A DNA stretch of 64,000 nt, taken from assembly GCA_026182355.1 (NCBI GenBank), contig JAPFBL010001617.1:8743001-8807000 (forward strand), read 5' to 3'. Position numbers and translations under genes: made by a program. This document shows, in pieces, positions 34,631 through 46,469 of this stretch (position 1 is its first letter; each line of letters starts with the position of its first letter). The DNA is from Hermatobates lingyangjiaoensis (taxonomy: Eukaryota; Arthropoda; Insecta; Hemiptera; Hermatobatidae). The notes under the pieces were generated by a model. That model saw only the letters and a list, made by a program, of their open reading frames with translations. It had not been told where the DNA came from and ran no database searches.

Positions 34631-37390
34631 GTTTTTTTGTCATTCTGAATTAATTTTTAATTAGTTAAGAGTTAAGGGATTTGTTCAAAGTGAAGCATTT
34701 AAAAAATACAAAACATTTTGTAACTTAACTTAGGATAGAAAAGCTTTCAAATATTATAGGTAAATATTAAAGATGATTGATCTTATATTTAGCATCTTGG
34801 CATGAAAACACAACCAAATTTTTGCCTCAATATGGTTACCATCATTTTCAACTGCAATATTTATCTTTTATTATATTCCAATACTGATGCTTGAATTAGA
34901 ATTTTTTTGAACTTCATTCAAAGCTACATTAGTGATTTTCTTTCAGAAAAGTAGGTTGTAGTTCATATATTTTGGTTTGATGAATTACTTGAGAAAGAAA
35001 TTCTGAAGATTGAGAACGGCTGATTCCGATACGAAAGTGTAGTGGGAGACCCACGTTGTGTTCATTGTTTGGGTAATTCTGTTCAAAACCATTCCCTAAC
35101 ACCCTTTAAAAGGGAGAGCACGATATTAGATGAAATTATAATATCTTTATAATATAAACTATATCCTGTTCTTCTTTCCCAATAACTCAACAAAAATTTT
35201 TTCCCATCTTCAAAAAAATGTGATACTTCTCAAAATAAAAATGACCGAATACCCAATTCGTCTGTTCAATTGCAACCCGTACCGTGACTCTTGGACATGA
35301 AGGCTTTCTTTACTTGCCCCAACTGCATTGTTTCAACATACCTCTTTTTTTTTTTTTGGAAGTTAATCGTTTAAAGAGATGTGAGGTCTGTATTGTTCAA
35401 TAACTTTGTCTTTGCAGTCTTTTCAGTGTACAAGTATGGCAACTATTCACTATTTTTAATAAAACAATTTAAACGTTCATATTAACTTGTAACAACTTTA
35501 TAGACATCAAATTCTCCAGAGAAGAATTGAAATTTAATGAGAGTTTAAAAATAAGTTATAACCTTAGCGTGCTTCAAAAAGTAATATTATGCACGCTAAC
35601 ACCTAATTCCATGACATTTACAACATATAGCAAAGATATTACTTCAGTTACAACTAATAACAACCTACTCTGATAGAGAGTAATTGAAAAGTAATTCTCT
35701 ATTTTGAAATCTTTCAGTTTATTTATTTATATGGTGTAATATGTTTCTTTTTTTTTTCTTTTTGGTGTATGTTCTTCTTGTGTTGAAAATTAATTCTTTT
35801 TGCTTTCTGTTTTCTCCTTTATTATTTTTTTTTCTACCTTTGGTAGAGTGCCAATTTGGTGGCACTTTACGAAATTTGGGGATCCACAAATTTCGAAGGC
35901 ATTGACTGTGGATGCAATTGAATCATGATATGCTCAAGTTAATTCAAAATCATTCAAGAATTCATGAATATAACTCATTATTGCAGGACCTGTATTTGAT
36001 ATTCAAAGAGCTTGTCGCTTTGTAACGGATTTACTTCGCCAGGATTGGAGAACACTCGGTCCATCACGATACCAAGATTCCGAAAGGCACTTCACCATGG
36101 TGCCGGATGGAATCTAGTTAGTAACTCTACACAAGTACATTTAATATTTGGCTGTCATGTAAGATTGAGTTTTGACAGATTTTGCCATTTTCGTTTGTGA
36201 ATGGTTGTAGCCCACATATGTCAGTGACAGAGCTAATTTTCCCTATTCCTCATGAGTATCTAGTCAAAAGTCCTGATTTAATACCCTGCTGCCATTTTCT
36301 TTAGCTCTTATTTAAAAAGGAAGTTGTCTGTACGGAACAAAAAATTTAATAAGAACTGAGAGAGTAAATATGAAAAGTTACATTTTCTGTTTTACTAAAA
36401 TGTCTGATGAAATCAGTTGATGTGGGTTTGGCCACTTGAGAAAGTTTGTGCTTGAAATGAAGTCAAAATAACATGATAATGATAAATAACATTTTGTTTC
36501 TTCCCACATACATTTCTTGTAAATCACAAAATTAAGAATAAATTATAAGAATTTTAAAATAGGGAGTTACTTTCCAACTACACTGAACGCACATATAAAC
36601 ATAGGTTTTAAATATAAATTAAAGAGAGGCAATCAATAGCCACGCACACTAACAGTATATAATTACCTACACAACCACCATCGGAAGGGATAAAAGAAAG
36701 AAAATTCAGTGAACCGGTGAACTGAAAATTCACTGATGGTTTATAACTCAACGGTTGGTGGTTGTTTGGTAGTATCCTACCATCGTTTGTTGGTCACTAT
36801 GCCTGTCCTCTTTTTTTTTTCTCTGATGATGATGGTACCAAAAACTAAGAACTGTAAGTATACTTATCTATTTTTGCATCTCTTTAGTTTAAGTTTAAAT
36901 ACTGCTGTCTATTTATGTTCAAATTCCTGCTTTTTAAACACTATATATGTATAACTGAAAATTACACGTAACAAAACAAAAGAGTTACTACAATCAAGAT
37001 TTTGAAAAACAATTTACTAAAATAGAATATCACAAGAGAAAATGGAGTGTGAGAGATGTATTTAGTCGTACTAAAGAAGCTGAGTCTTTTCTTCACGTCG
37101 TGGTATTAGTGTAGCAGAATAATGCATCTCTTGCGTTTCATCTTTTCTTGATTTTCTCTTTACGATAAACTGTTGTTCAAAATATCAACAGATTTAAATA
37201 TTTTGTTTTGTGGCTTGTTAATTATTTATAATTACTTATTTTGTTCCTCACTCTGTACTATGTATTCTATAATAATATACTTAAGTAATTGAACAATCTT
37301 TGCTTAGTGGTCAACAAATTGTTGATAAGTCTGAAAAGAAAGAGTTTTAAATTAATTTAACACAACAATTGGAAAAAGTTAGATAGTAAA
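34631..37390. other. Stretch without recognised genes
   Basis: Short nested hairpins sit at 35846-35895 (AGTGCCA/TGGCACT; CGAAATTTG/CAAATTTCG), which may be the end of a small inverted-repeat element. The 62-codon frame at 36012-36200 has no motif. There is a poly-T run at 35342-35360. Confidence 0.4.
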
Positions 37391-38165
37391 AAAATATCTG
37401 GAGTAGTTTTCGCTGAACTTTAATATAATATAACATAATATTAAACTCGTTAACAACCAACTTATATCATGTTTTATTTTAATATGGCTATACAAAAAAA
37501 TTAGACAATTTTGTATAATTTGTTTACATTTGGCTATAGTCATTTTATCTGTACCTTGAAATCACGTAATTTATTTACAGTCCCCTACCATACCTATCAT
37601 CTTGTATATCACATAGTTGTAACAAAATAGAACTTCAAATTTTAATATGGAAAAGTTACTTTTTTTGCCAAAAACCTGTTTTTAGAGTGGCCCAAAAACC
37701 ACTTTTTTCTCCTAAACTACAAATTCCAGAGTTTTAAAAATTTGGCATTATCTTTGAGGTCACAAAATCAATAAACGAAAAATATAGTCAGACTTTTAAA
37801 ACAATGGAAAAGATTTTTTTTTAATAAAATGTAAACATTTTGACTAATAATTCAATCTGAAAGCTTGTCTGGGCGATACAAGCCACAGAGCATGACGGAT
37901 CAAAATTAAACTATACCTAAAAATAGAACATTCTGAGGAGGATGAGTTGATAATTGTTTTTCAAAATTACATTCACCAAAAGAGCGTTACAGTATATTTT
38001 CTGTTTTCAGAAAATATATTTTTTTGACACTGAACGACTCATTAAAAAAGAATTTTTGATATTTTTACTTTACTATAAGTAAACTACAGTGATCATGGAA
38101 AAATTCGATCTCGAGATTTTTACGGAATTACATGTTTTCAGGTCCCAGAAGTCGTTTTATGATGA

Positions 38166-38167
<2 letters not shown>

Positions 38168-38211
<44 letters not shown>

Positions 38212-38222
38212 GGTGGGTGGGT
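38168..38222 (+). repeat. (TG)n(GGGT)n microsatellite
   Basis: About 17 GT units followed by five GGGT units. The same TG-to-GGGT change occurs in the inverted duplication at 57.9-61.0 kb. Confidence 0.95.
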
Positions 38223-39739
38223 CAGTGTGTTAGCATTGCTTTTTACAACGTTACGGTCCAGAATCTTTGATGGATCAAGTTGATATTTTACACAAAAATG
38301 GGCCCCATAGTGTAGATGGTCCCTATTGTTTGGGAAGAATTATTCATGACGGGAAAGTCACTGTTTTTGCCAAAAACTGTTTTTTTTAAAAAACATTTTT
38401 TTCTCTTAAATACTGACTGTAGAGTTTTCAAATTTTGTCATTATCTTTGAGGCCTCAAATGAAACAAACTAAAAAAATATTCAGAATTTTAAAACAATGG
38501 GAAGTATTTTTTTTCAATAAAATATAAAAATTTTGACTTATACTTCAATCTCAAAGCTTGTGAGAGTGATACAAGCCATACCGTTTGACGAATCAAAATG
38601 AAACTATACCTAAATATAGACCATTATATGGAGAATGAGATCAGATATTTTGTTTTAAAACACCATAGAGGTGTTAAAGTACGATTTCTGTTTTCAGAAA
38701 ATGTTTTTTTGACGCCAAATAGCTCATTAAAAAATCATGAAAATTTGACCAAAAAATAGAACACAAAATTAGCAATTTATAAAAAAAATTCATGAAATTT
38801 CAATCACAGCAAGAAGCAATAAAGCTATAAAAACTGTTTGTTTATAGTAGACTAAGGGATCACATAATGGAAAAATTTAAATAATTTATTGACTTGTATG
38901 AGACATAAGAGGAATAAGATTTTGACATGTAAAAAAAAACATCGCTAATAAACATAAATAAATTTCCTTTGTCTTCCATGGTATGATTGATTTGTCTAAT
39001 AAAATGCTTTAATAAATCTATATATTACATTGCACTCTTGAACAAAACTTAATATGAGTTATAATTACTTTGTCTTTGTGAATTGTAGTATCTTTCCATG
39101 ATATTGGAATGTGATGAATGAACTCTTTCCTCAAGAAAGAGGATTTATGTTTGTTGAGATATATCCAGTTTTTTCACTATTCTGGTCTAATAGTTCATAT
39201 TTAATATTTTCAAAAATTTGAAGCTCCCAACTATAACAGGTTTAAATTATATTGAATAGCTGGCTTCGACTTTAAGTTGAGTATGTAAACTGGCTAATTA
39301 CTAATATATTTTTTCTCAATATACATTCATAGCATGCTTATAACAGAGTACAGCAGGCAGGAAAAAGATAACATTCACTCACAAAAAAATTGGTATATAT
39401 GATTTTTGACAAAGGGGAAGGAAAATGATTTTATGGATTTGATACCAAATACTAAGAAGCCGTTAAATTCCCAGTATAATAATTCTATAAACGACCAAAA
39501 ATGTAAAACATAATTCAAAATTGAAATCTTTCATTTGAAGATTATTAAATTTAATTATCGTACATCCATAATTATAAATTATCTTAAAACGACATTTTTC
39601 TTCGATGTTTATGATGTTTTTCAGAGAAAATAAGAGTATTTTTCTGTTTTAAATTTGAAAATTTGACTTAAACAGTCAATGTAGAAGGAGGTCAAGTAAA
39701 CGATGTAAGAAATCCACTAGCTATTTAAAGAAAAGCTAT

Positions 39740-39965
39740 GTTCTCTTGTAGGAGAATATTTCGTATCAAGAAATTTCACTTTGGTTTTTCAAAAATGTTA
39801 TTACTGCTGTAGTTATACTAATGAGATTATTTGCATCAGCTGTGTGATGTACAAAAATAATCTTATAGATAGATAAGTCGATGTCGATCACTATATTTAC
39901 TACCTCAGGAATGAAAGACTAATAAACATCTCCCATTTAGATGTTTACATTATGCTTGAATGAAA
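39740..39965 (+). pseudogene. Reverse-transcriptase C-terminal remnant, fourth copy
   Basis: It is the counterpart of 7813-8023, with ITAVVILMRLFASAV retained and a stop in place of tryptophan. A small indel (ATGTCGATC near 39890) shifts the tail. It shares the frame with the other three copies. Confidence 0.45.
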
Positions 39966-40070
39966 CTGCGATATGCTTAAATGAGTTATATATGATATAC
40001 CAAAGAACTTTGATATTAAGTTTACTTATAGTAAAGTTGAGTGTAGGCCACTCCAGATTTTTTTTTATAT

Positions 40071-40900
40071 TGTTTACATTAACTTAGAAATTTTTTGAGT
40101 GAATCCACTGAAATAAAATTGATATTTATAATAGAAAAATTAATAATTTATTGACTTATACGAGTGATAACAGGAATAATATTTTTACATGTAAAAAATC
40201 ACCGCCAATAAACATAAATTTCTGTTGCTTTCTATAGTATGATGGATTTGTCTTATAAAATGCTTTAATCAATCTATATATTGCACTCTTGAACAAAACT
40301 TAATGTCACTTGTAAGTTATTTTGTGTTTGTGCATCATAATATCTTTGGGTAAAATTGAATTGTGAGGAATGGACTCTTTCCTAAAGAAAGAGGTGTTAT
40401 ATTTGTTGACAAATATCCAGTTTTTACACTATTCTAGTCCAATAGTTCATGTCTATTATTTATAAAAATTTCAAGCTTCTAGCTATAAAAGTTTTAAATT
40501 ATACTAAAGTTTTGACTTTGATTTCAGTATGTAAAACTGGCTACTTACTAATATATTTTTTCCAATATCTATTCACAGGAACCTTATAAAAGAGTACAAC
40601 ACGCAGGAAAAAGAAAACACTCGCTCAGTGTGAATGGGTATATGTGATTTTTGGCAAAGGGAATGTAATGTGGTTTTTATTAAATACTAGGAGCCACGAA
40701 ACTCCCAGTATAATAATTCTATATATGACCAAATATAAAATATAATTCAAAATTGAAAACTTTCTTCGAAAAAAATAAATGTAATTATCCTACATCGTAA
40801 ATCAAAAATTAACTTAAAACGACATTTTTTTTAGATTTTTGTGACATTTTTCAAACAAAATAGGAATAATTTCAAGTTTTAAATACCTCTGAATCTTTAA
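40071..40900 (+). repeat. Family A body, second partial copy
   Basis: AATAATTTATTGACTTATAC, TTGCACTCTTGAACAAAACT, AGTCCAATAGTTCATGTC and GTACAACACGCAGGAAAAAG repeat the 38880-39700 section in the same order and orientation, giving a direct near-tandem arrangement with the copy just before it. Confidence 0.8.
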
Positions 40901-43640
40901 TACCATAGATGAATACACTGTATAGCTATAGATACTCAAATATATTACATGGAAACATCACTTCTTGATCTTACTTCTGGTAAAAGTCATTAACTCTGGT
41001 TTTTGTTCACTAACTTGGTAAAAGAGAGAATGCAGGTGTATTTAGCATGAAGTGCCAGTGGTTTTGGAGAAAGTAAATTGGTCCACCCCGGTGCTAAACC
41101 TAAATCGATTAAAAGTGAGGTAATGATCTATTCCGATGGTGGCCTACAAGTTCCCAAAAGTAGGCAGCAGATATGAAGAAATCACACATATTAAACAGAT
41201 TGTCGATCCATAAAAAAATATGTATTTTATATTTATAATGTTTTTCTTATCAAAACAACTATACAAATCACCTACAATTATTTTTTAGTTACTGTAACTT
41301 TAGTTACTTACAATAATTATTGTTTAATTATTGTAAGTTATACGAAATTATATAACTTACGACCTGTGATGTACGAGCATACGGTAATTTTTTAAATTTC
41401 TCTTCAGTTTCTGTTTCCTAAAGGATGAGTTCTTTTCTATGTATAGGTAAAAATCGTTTAATAACTCTATAACAGTATTTCGTAAACTTCTCCAGGGATG
41501 AAACATTTAAGAAGTACTCAACTATTATCCCAACACCTTGTTTGTGAAACAAGGTAGCTAATATAAAAGAAAAAAACAAACAAATTAAATCAATATACTA
41601 CAGCGTTTTGTTTTTCTTTATTCTAACAAATATCATGCCTTATAACTTCTGAAACCAAAATATTGCTTCTAACTTCATATTCTTTGTTTAGTAGTCTGAC
41701 TTCAACCATTTTACTTTTGAAAAATTCCACCTGTTTAACCATCATTAAAGTAACTGAATTCTTGAACAAAGAATTGTCTAATTTTAGACAGTTTAAAGCA
41801 TTTATCTGATTACCATGTTTCAATTTCCTGCAGCTATTGCTCAAAATAAATGAATTTCAGGTATTGTTGAATATTTTCGTAAACTCAACAATGGAAACCT
41901 GCTGTGAGGAAATGAGTCAACCGTTAGTCCAGACATTAATAGTAATGTCCGATGCCATTAAGGACTTTTAGGAGTATATCCCTTGTAGTAAAGATCTAGA
42001 AAACCAAATACAGTTCCCATAAAAAAACAATATTGACAATGATTTTGAAGACTGTTTTCTTAATAAAAATTTCACTGTCACCCTACGTAGAAAAAAATCT
42101 TCTTACTTTAAAGAAAAAGAAAAGAAAAAATGAAATAACTTTATAAATTCTACTTTGTTTATAAACCATCAGAAAAATATATGAAATCAATTTATAATTA
42201 AATATGCTGTTGTATGCACCACAACATTTCAATATGAACAGAAGCTAATGCTTCATATTAAGTAATAAATTTACTTGATAAACTGTTCAGCAACAATCCA
42301 AACTGGGTTAAAAAGGTAAAAAGACACTACAAAGGAATATTTTTAAAAATATTTCTCTGGGTCTTTGTAGCCCTTAGGCGTATATATATTGAGCAGGAGT
42401 TTCAAGCATTAATGTATGCAAGTGGGTCGCCCTTGTCCACAGACCACACACCAAGTTCAGCAGACACCATGTTTGGAAGAAAAAAAAAAAGAGAATAATT
42501 CCAGGATACCAGTTACTTGAAGGGCTCCTTTCTTGTGCAATGGTTCATTGCACAAGAAAACTGACAGTAACAATGTCCAATATTTAGTATCTACCACAAG
42601 TTATTAATATATTAATCACCATTTAAACCAACATAAATATTTGCCATCTGCTTGTTATTGCAATATTTAAGCATATTTGGTAAATAAAATCCATCATTAA
42701 GTAAAAATTTGCTAAAGTAAAATTAGTTATATATCTAGAGCAAATTACAAAACAAGACAATTCAGTTAATCTCTAAACCATAAAAACATTCACATTTTGC
42801 AGTGTAAGTAATATATTCATAGTATTGTAGTTAATAATTTTAAATATAAAACTAATATTATACGTGAAAAATTGTTCTATCATTATATGATAAAAAAAAA
42901 ATGTATCACATTTTTGTAATATGGTTCCAAAAAAGATTTTCATATTTCATAATAATTGGTTAATAGAAATACGTAACTGCTATTAATAAATCAATAAATG
43001 AAATAAATATGAATTCATAAATAATGAATAAATTAAATGATAAATATTACAAATGGTGGAATTAATAATATTACTTCTATGGACACTGATTAAAATACCC
43101 CACCTCATGAACTGACAAAATCTAAAAAGATGTTAAAAAACCATTCCCCAATGTTGTAATAGAAATCTGTGTAATGTCAAATGCCCATAGTTTTACTATA
43201 TCCTAAGTCATTGGAATGATATGGAGATCTTGGAATCACGACTTCAATATTGTGTTTATAATGGTAATAACTCAAGTAATTTTCAATTAAAAATTCTATG
43301 GCGGAGCTGAGAGTAGTGGTATTTATAAAATCCGTATAGTGACGTCATAAATATGCATAGCTCAGACATATAAAGTATTCAAATACTGTCAAACAACACC
43401 AATGCATCATAATTAGAGGTGAACAAAGTACAGCCTTATTTTTGCATATAAATAATGAGAATCATGATACAATTTGAACAAAAGCTAAAATATTCACATA
43501 TGTAAGATTGATGTTGGTAGAAAATATTATAATTAAACAAATTAAGATTTGTAATATCTGAATAAATTGTATTAAAGTCCTCTTTAAATAAATTTAATAG
43601 ATCAAATACAATAAAATTAGAAATGGATTATTCAATTTAG
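40901..43640. other. Stretch without recognised genes
   Basis: No long frame with a motif. A minus-strand frame at 41623-41844 is lysine-rich and unremarkable. GTAAGTTATACGAAATTATA around 41335 sits in a small inverted pair. The notable structure is the perfect hairpin at 42529-42559. Confidence 0.4.
42529..42559. other. Perfect 14-bp hairpin
   Basis: TTTCTTGTGCAATG (42529-42542), loop GTT, CATTGCACAAGAAA (42546-42559), with no mismatch. It could be the seam of two inverted ends or a small structured site. There is no gene nearby to tie it to. Confidence 0.6.
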
Positions 43641-43809
43641 ATACAGTGTTAACGCGGCCAATAGCTTAGTCTACAAGGATTGGCATCTACCAGATAGTTT
43701 TTACTTATTTCTTCCTGAACTCCTTTGTTTACACTGACTTCCTTTCCCCAGCCTTTCCCTTGCTTCCATCTCTTCTCAGTACCACATCACATGTCCACTT
43801 CTTCCTGCA

Positions 43810-44370
43810 TAATGAGATACAAGTGTCATAGATTTGCCCTATGGTTTGGAAGCAATCATGCAAGATGAAAAAGTGTTACTTTTTTTGCCAAAATTTGTTT
43901 TTAGCTACTTTTTCTCTCCTGAACTACTAACTCCAGAGTCTTTAAATGTTGGCATTATCATGGAAGCTACAAATACTATAACTGCAAAAATCCTCAGATT
44001 TTTAAAACAACTGTAAATAGTTATTGTTTTCAACAAAATATAAATATTTTGACTTATGATTCAATCTGGAAGTTGTGAGAGTCATACAAGCCATAACGTT
44101 TCACGGATCAAAATGAAATTATACATAATAATAGATCATTATGTGGGTAATGAGATGAACCATATTGTTTTAAAATTATTTAAACTAATGGAGCATTATG
44201 GTACATTTTATGTTTTCAGAAAATGGTTTATTACGCTGAACAGCTCACTAAAGAACAATGCAAATTTGTAAAAAAATTTAAGAAAAAATTATCAATATAT
44301 AAAAAATATTCGAGAAGTTTCAATAACCGCAAAGATCAACAAAGCTATAACAACTGAATATTCATCCTAG
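43810..44370 (+). repeat. Family A copy without TG array
   Basis: It starts in the block GATTTGCCCTATGGTTTGG, then CAGATTTTTAAAACAACTG, GAGAGTCATACAAGCCATAA, GGAGCATTATGGTACATTTT and AGCTCACTAAAGAACAATG. It ends at CAACAAAGCTATAACAACTG. The part before and including the TG tract is gone. Confidence 0.8.
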
Positions 44371-44563
44371 ACTAATGGATACGTCACTCCTTTCTTATTA
44401 GTTTAATTAACCTCCCGTACGCTAAGAGCGCTAGTCTGACGTTATCTCTATCAATTGTTGTCTCCACGTGTTGCGAATTGCCTGTAATATATTTCTAGTC
44501 ATATTCTATTTGCTCTTTACTATTATTTTGTGTTGTTATTTATCTGCTTTTACTTTCTTTTGC

Positions 44564-44588
44564 CTGAAGATGACCTACAAGGTCAAAA
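44564..44588 (+). other. Hammerhead-like core motif, isolated
   Basis: CTGAAGA (44564-44570), T, GACC, loop TACAA, GGTC, then AAAA where other copies have GAAA. There is no inverted arm here, so it stands outside a visible foldback. It may be the end of a repeat B-like element (TTCTATAATTTAGTT follows). Confidence 0.45.
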
Positions 44589-44766
44589 GCTTGTTTTTTC
44601 TTCTATAATTTAGTTATGGTTAGTCCTTAATATATGTTATCAGTAACTGGACCAGTATGTCCCTGGGAAATTTGTTACTTTCGTTGCTTTTGCAGCATAG
44701 AAAAGTGACAGAAAAACAGAACTATTGCTGAAAAAAATCGTGAATGCAAAATTTGCTCTGCTATTT

Positions 44767-44769
<3 letters not shown>

Positions 44770-44822
<53 letters not shown>

Positions 44823-44846
44823 CATAACATATTATATATATATACA
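44770..44846 (+). repeat. (AT)n microsatellite
   Basis: About 23 AT units to 44812, then broken TATA/TATACATA sequence to 44846. It abuts foldback type 5. Confidence 0.95.
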
Positions 44847-44847
44847 T

Positions 44848-44990
44848 TTGTTGAAATAAACAACAGCTTTCGTATTCACGACTTTAATACTCGTCCTTTC
44901 CAGTCTCCTGACTATTTCTCTTTGATTAGTTGCCGTTTATTTCAATAGTATTAAAGTCGTGAATGCGGAAGCTTCCGTTTATTTCAATCA
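44848..44990. mobile_element. Foldback element, type 5 (43-bp arms)
   Basis: Arms 44848-44890 and 44948-44990 (TTGTTGAAATAAACA to CACGACTTTAATAC) with a few mismatches. The 57-base middle contains CAGTCTCCTGACTATTTC and TGATTAGTTGCCG; the latter recurs near 62920. (AT)n lies on both sides. Confidence 0.75.
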
Positions 44991-45025
44991 AATATGTTTA
45001 AATGATAATCTGCTGCCAACTTATA

Positions 45026-45063
<38 letters not shown>

Positions 45064-45064
<1 letters not shown>

Positions 45065-45343
45065 TGTAAACTGGAAAACGATCCAAAGGGACAGCAAACG
45101 TATCACGGTAAATCACAAACACAGAACAAAGGAACAAACACACTACTGTCTCTAATTTTTGGTTGAACCGTCATCAGGAGAGTTGAGATAGGGACATCAG
45201 GCGGCCTTGTGTCCCTATCTCAACTCTCCTGATGACGGTTCAACCGAAAATTAGAGACAGCAAGCGTTTTTGTTCTTTAGTTCTGTGTTTGTGATTCCTC
45301 ATGAAATTTTTGTTGTCCTTTTGGATCGTTGTCCTGTTTACAA
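45064..45343. mobile_element. Foldback element, type 6 (about 132-bp arms)
   Basis: Arms 45064-45195 and about 45210-45343 read TTGTAAACTGGAAAACGATC inward to GAGATAGGGACA, with short unequal insertions. At 45229-45249 the right arm reads CTGATGA, C, GGT, TCA, ACC, GAAA. (AT)n runs end at 45061 and begin at 45343. A half copy is at 48351-48491. Confidence 0.85.
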
Positions 45344-45365
45344 TATATATATATATATATGTATT

Positions 45366-45420
<55 letters not shown>
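45343..45420 (+). repeat. (AT)n microsatellite
   Basis: Two AT runs interrupted by GTATTACA at about 45361, the second with over 25 units. Confidence 0.95.
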
Positions 45421-45425
<5 letters not shown>

Positions 45426-45429
45426 AGCT

Positions 45430-45601
45430 TTCATATAAACACGTGAAATAACAATCAATGATCAAAATACAATAATCAGTTGGGGTTTTGACTCTGACGA
45501 AGATCGCTTGTCTTTTTGGAATGATCTTAGTCTTTTTTTCCCCATTTCATATTGTGGTTGATCATATATATATATATATATAAATATATCAAACCTCATA
45601 G

Positions 45602-45643
<42 letters not shown>

Positions 45644-45725
45644 CAAACCACCACAGTTGGGTTTTTGACTCTGACAAAGACTGCTTCTTACAACTGAAAG
45701 ATCTTAGTCTTTTTTCCCCATTTCA
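45430..45725. repeat. Broken copies of foldback type 1 separated by (AT)n
   Basis: 45437-45565 carries CAATGATCAAAATACAATA, GACTCTGACGAAGATCG and CCATTTCATATTGTGGTTGA. 45642-45727 carries GATCAAACCACCACAGTTG, GACTCTGACAAAGACTGC and CCCATTTCATAT. Each has lost most of one arm. (AT)n tracts lie at 45565-45582 and 45606-45640. Confidence 0.75.
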
Positions 45726-45866
45726 TATATTAAAGAAGAGTAACACACAGAGTAAAGAAACACACTTAAAAACTCAAATTTTCGGGCAATCCGTCTTCAT
45801 AAAAAAAGAGAAATGGAGACCAAGCACGTTGTAGTCGCAATGGCAAGTAACTCCATTAGATAACAC

Positions 45867-45868
45867 AG

Positions 45869-45911
<43 letters not shown>
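45867..45911 (+). repeat. (CA)n-(AT)n microsatellite at the Helitron insertion site
   Basis: ACACAC units (45868-45888) then (AT)n to 45911. The Helitron begins at 45912 and (AT)n continues after its end at 48069, so the element interrupted this tract. Confidence 0.9.
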
Positions 45912-45912
<1 letters not shown>

Positions 45913-46469
45913 CTTTATAAATAAAATAATGATTTTGTCTGTACATTGCTTAGAACTGACTCATTTCAAGTTTTCTTTACGTTTCATACATTGGAGAAGC
46001 CGAATCCACCCTTAGAAAAATTTCTGTCGGTTTGTCGGTTTGTCGGTTTGTCCGCAAAACTTTGTCACAGGTAAACTCAGCTACCATAAGACATATAAAG
46101 CTGAAACTTTTACAGTAGATTTGTGTAGGTCTAACTTAAAATATAGGCTATGAATTGATTGGAAATTCAAAATAGAAGTGAAGTTATGGACGTTTAACGC
46201 AAAAATGTTTGTCACAAGTAAACTCAGCCACCATAAGACATAGCGAGCTGAAACATTGACACTGGATTTGTGTGTGCCTAACTTAAAATATGGGCTCTAA
46301 ATAGATTATTAATTCAGTACAGAAGCGAAGTTATGGGGCTTTTAGCTGTATTTTCCTAACTTCACAGACAAGTTTGTTTTGAAAATACACAGGTGTGGCA
46401 AGTAGGTATTGTTAGTTGATTTTAATTTCAATTGAGCATATGAATATATTGCGTATTTGACATCATTGA

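Larger units (their letters stand above)
37390..40070 (+). repeat. Longest family A copy
   Basis: This gives the fullest order: inverted edge and module (37400-37560), body (37640-38060), TTTACTATAAGTAAACTACA at 38070, TG array 38168-38222, GATGGATCAAGTTGATATTT, body again (38390-38840), the section with TTGCACTCTTGAACAAAACT (38840-39180), the 39180-40020 section with the RT remnant, and the edge CTTATAGTAAAGTTGAGTG to 40065. Two body-type segments in tandem suggest one copy joined to another. Confidence 0.8.

Noticed and set aside
43655..43710. tRNA-like string TAGCTTAGTCTACAAGG
   Set aside because: A-box resemblance only; no B box, no anticodon arm and no acceptor pairing.
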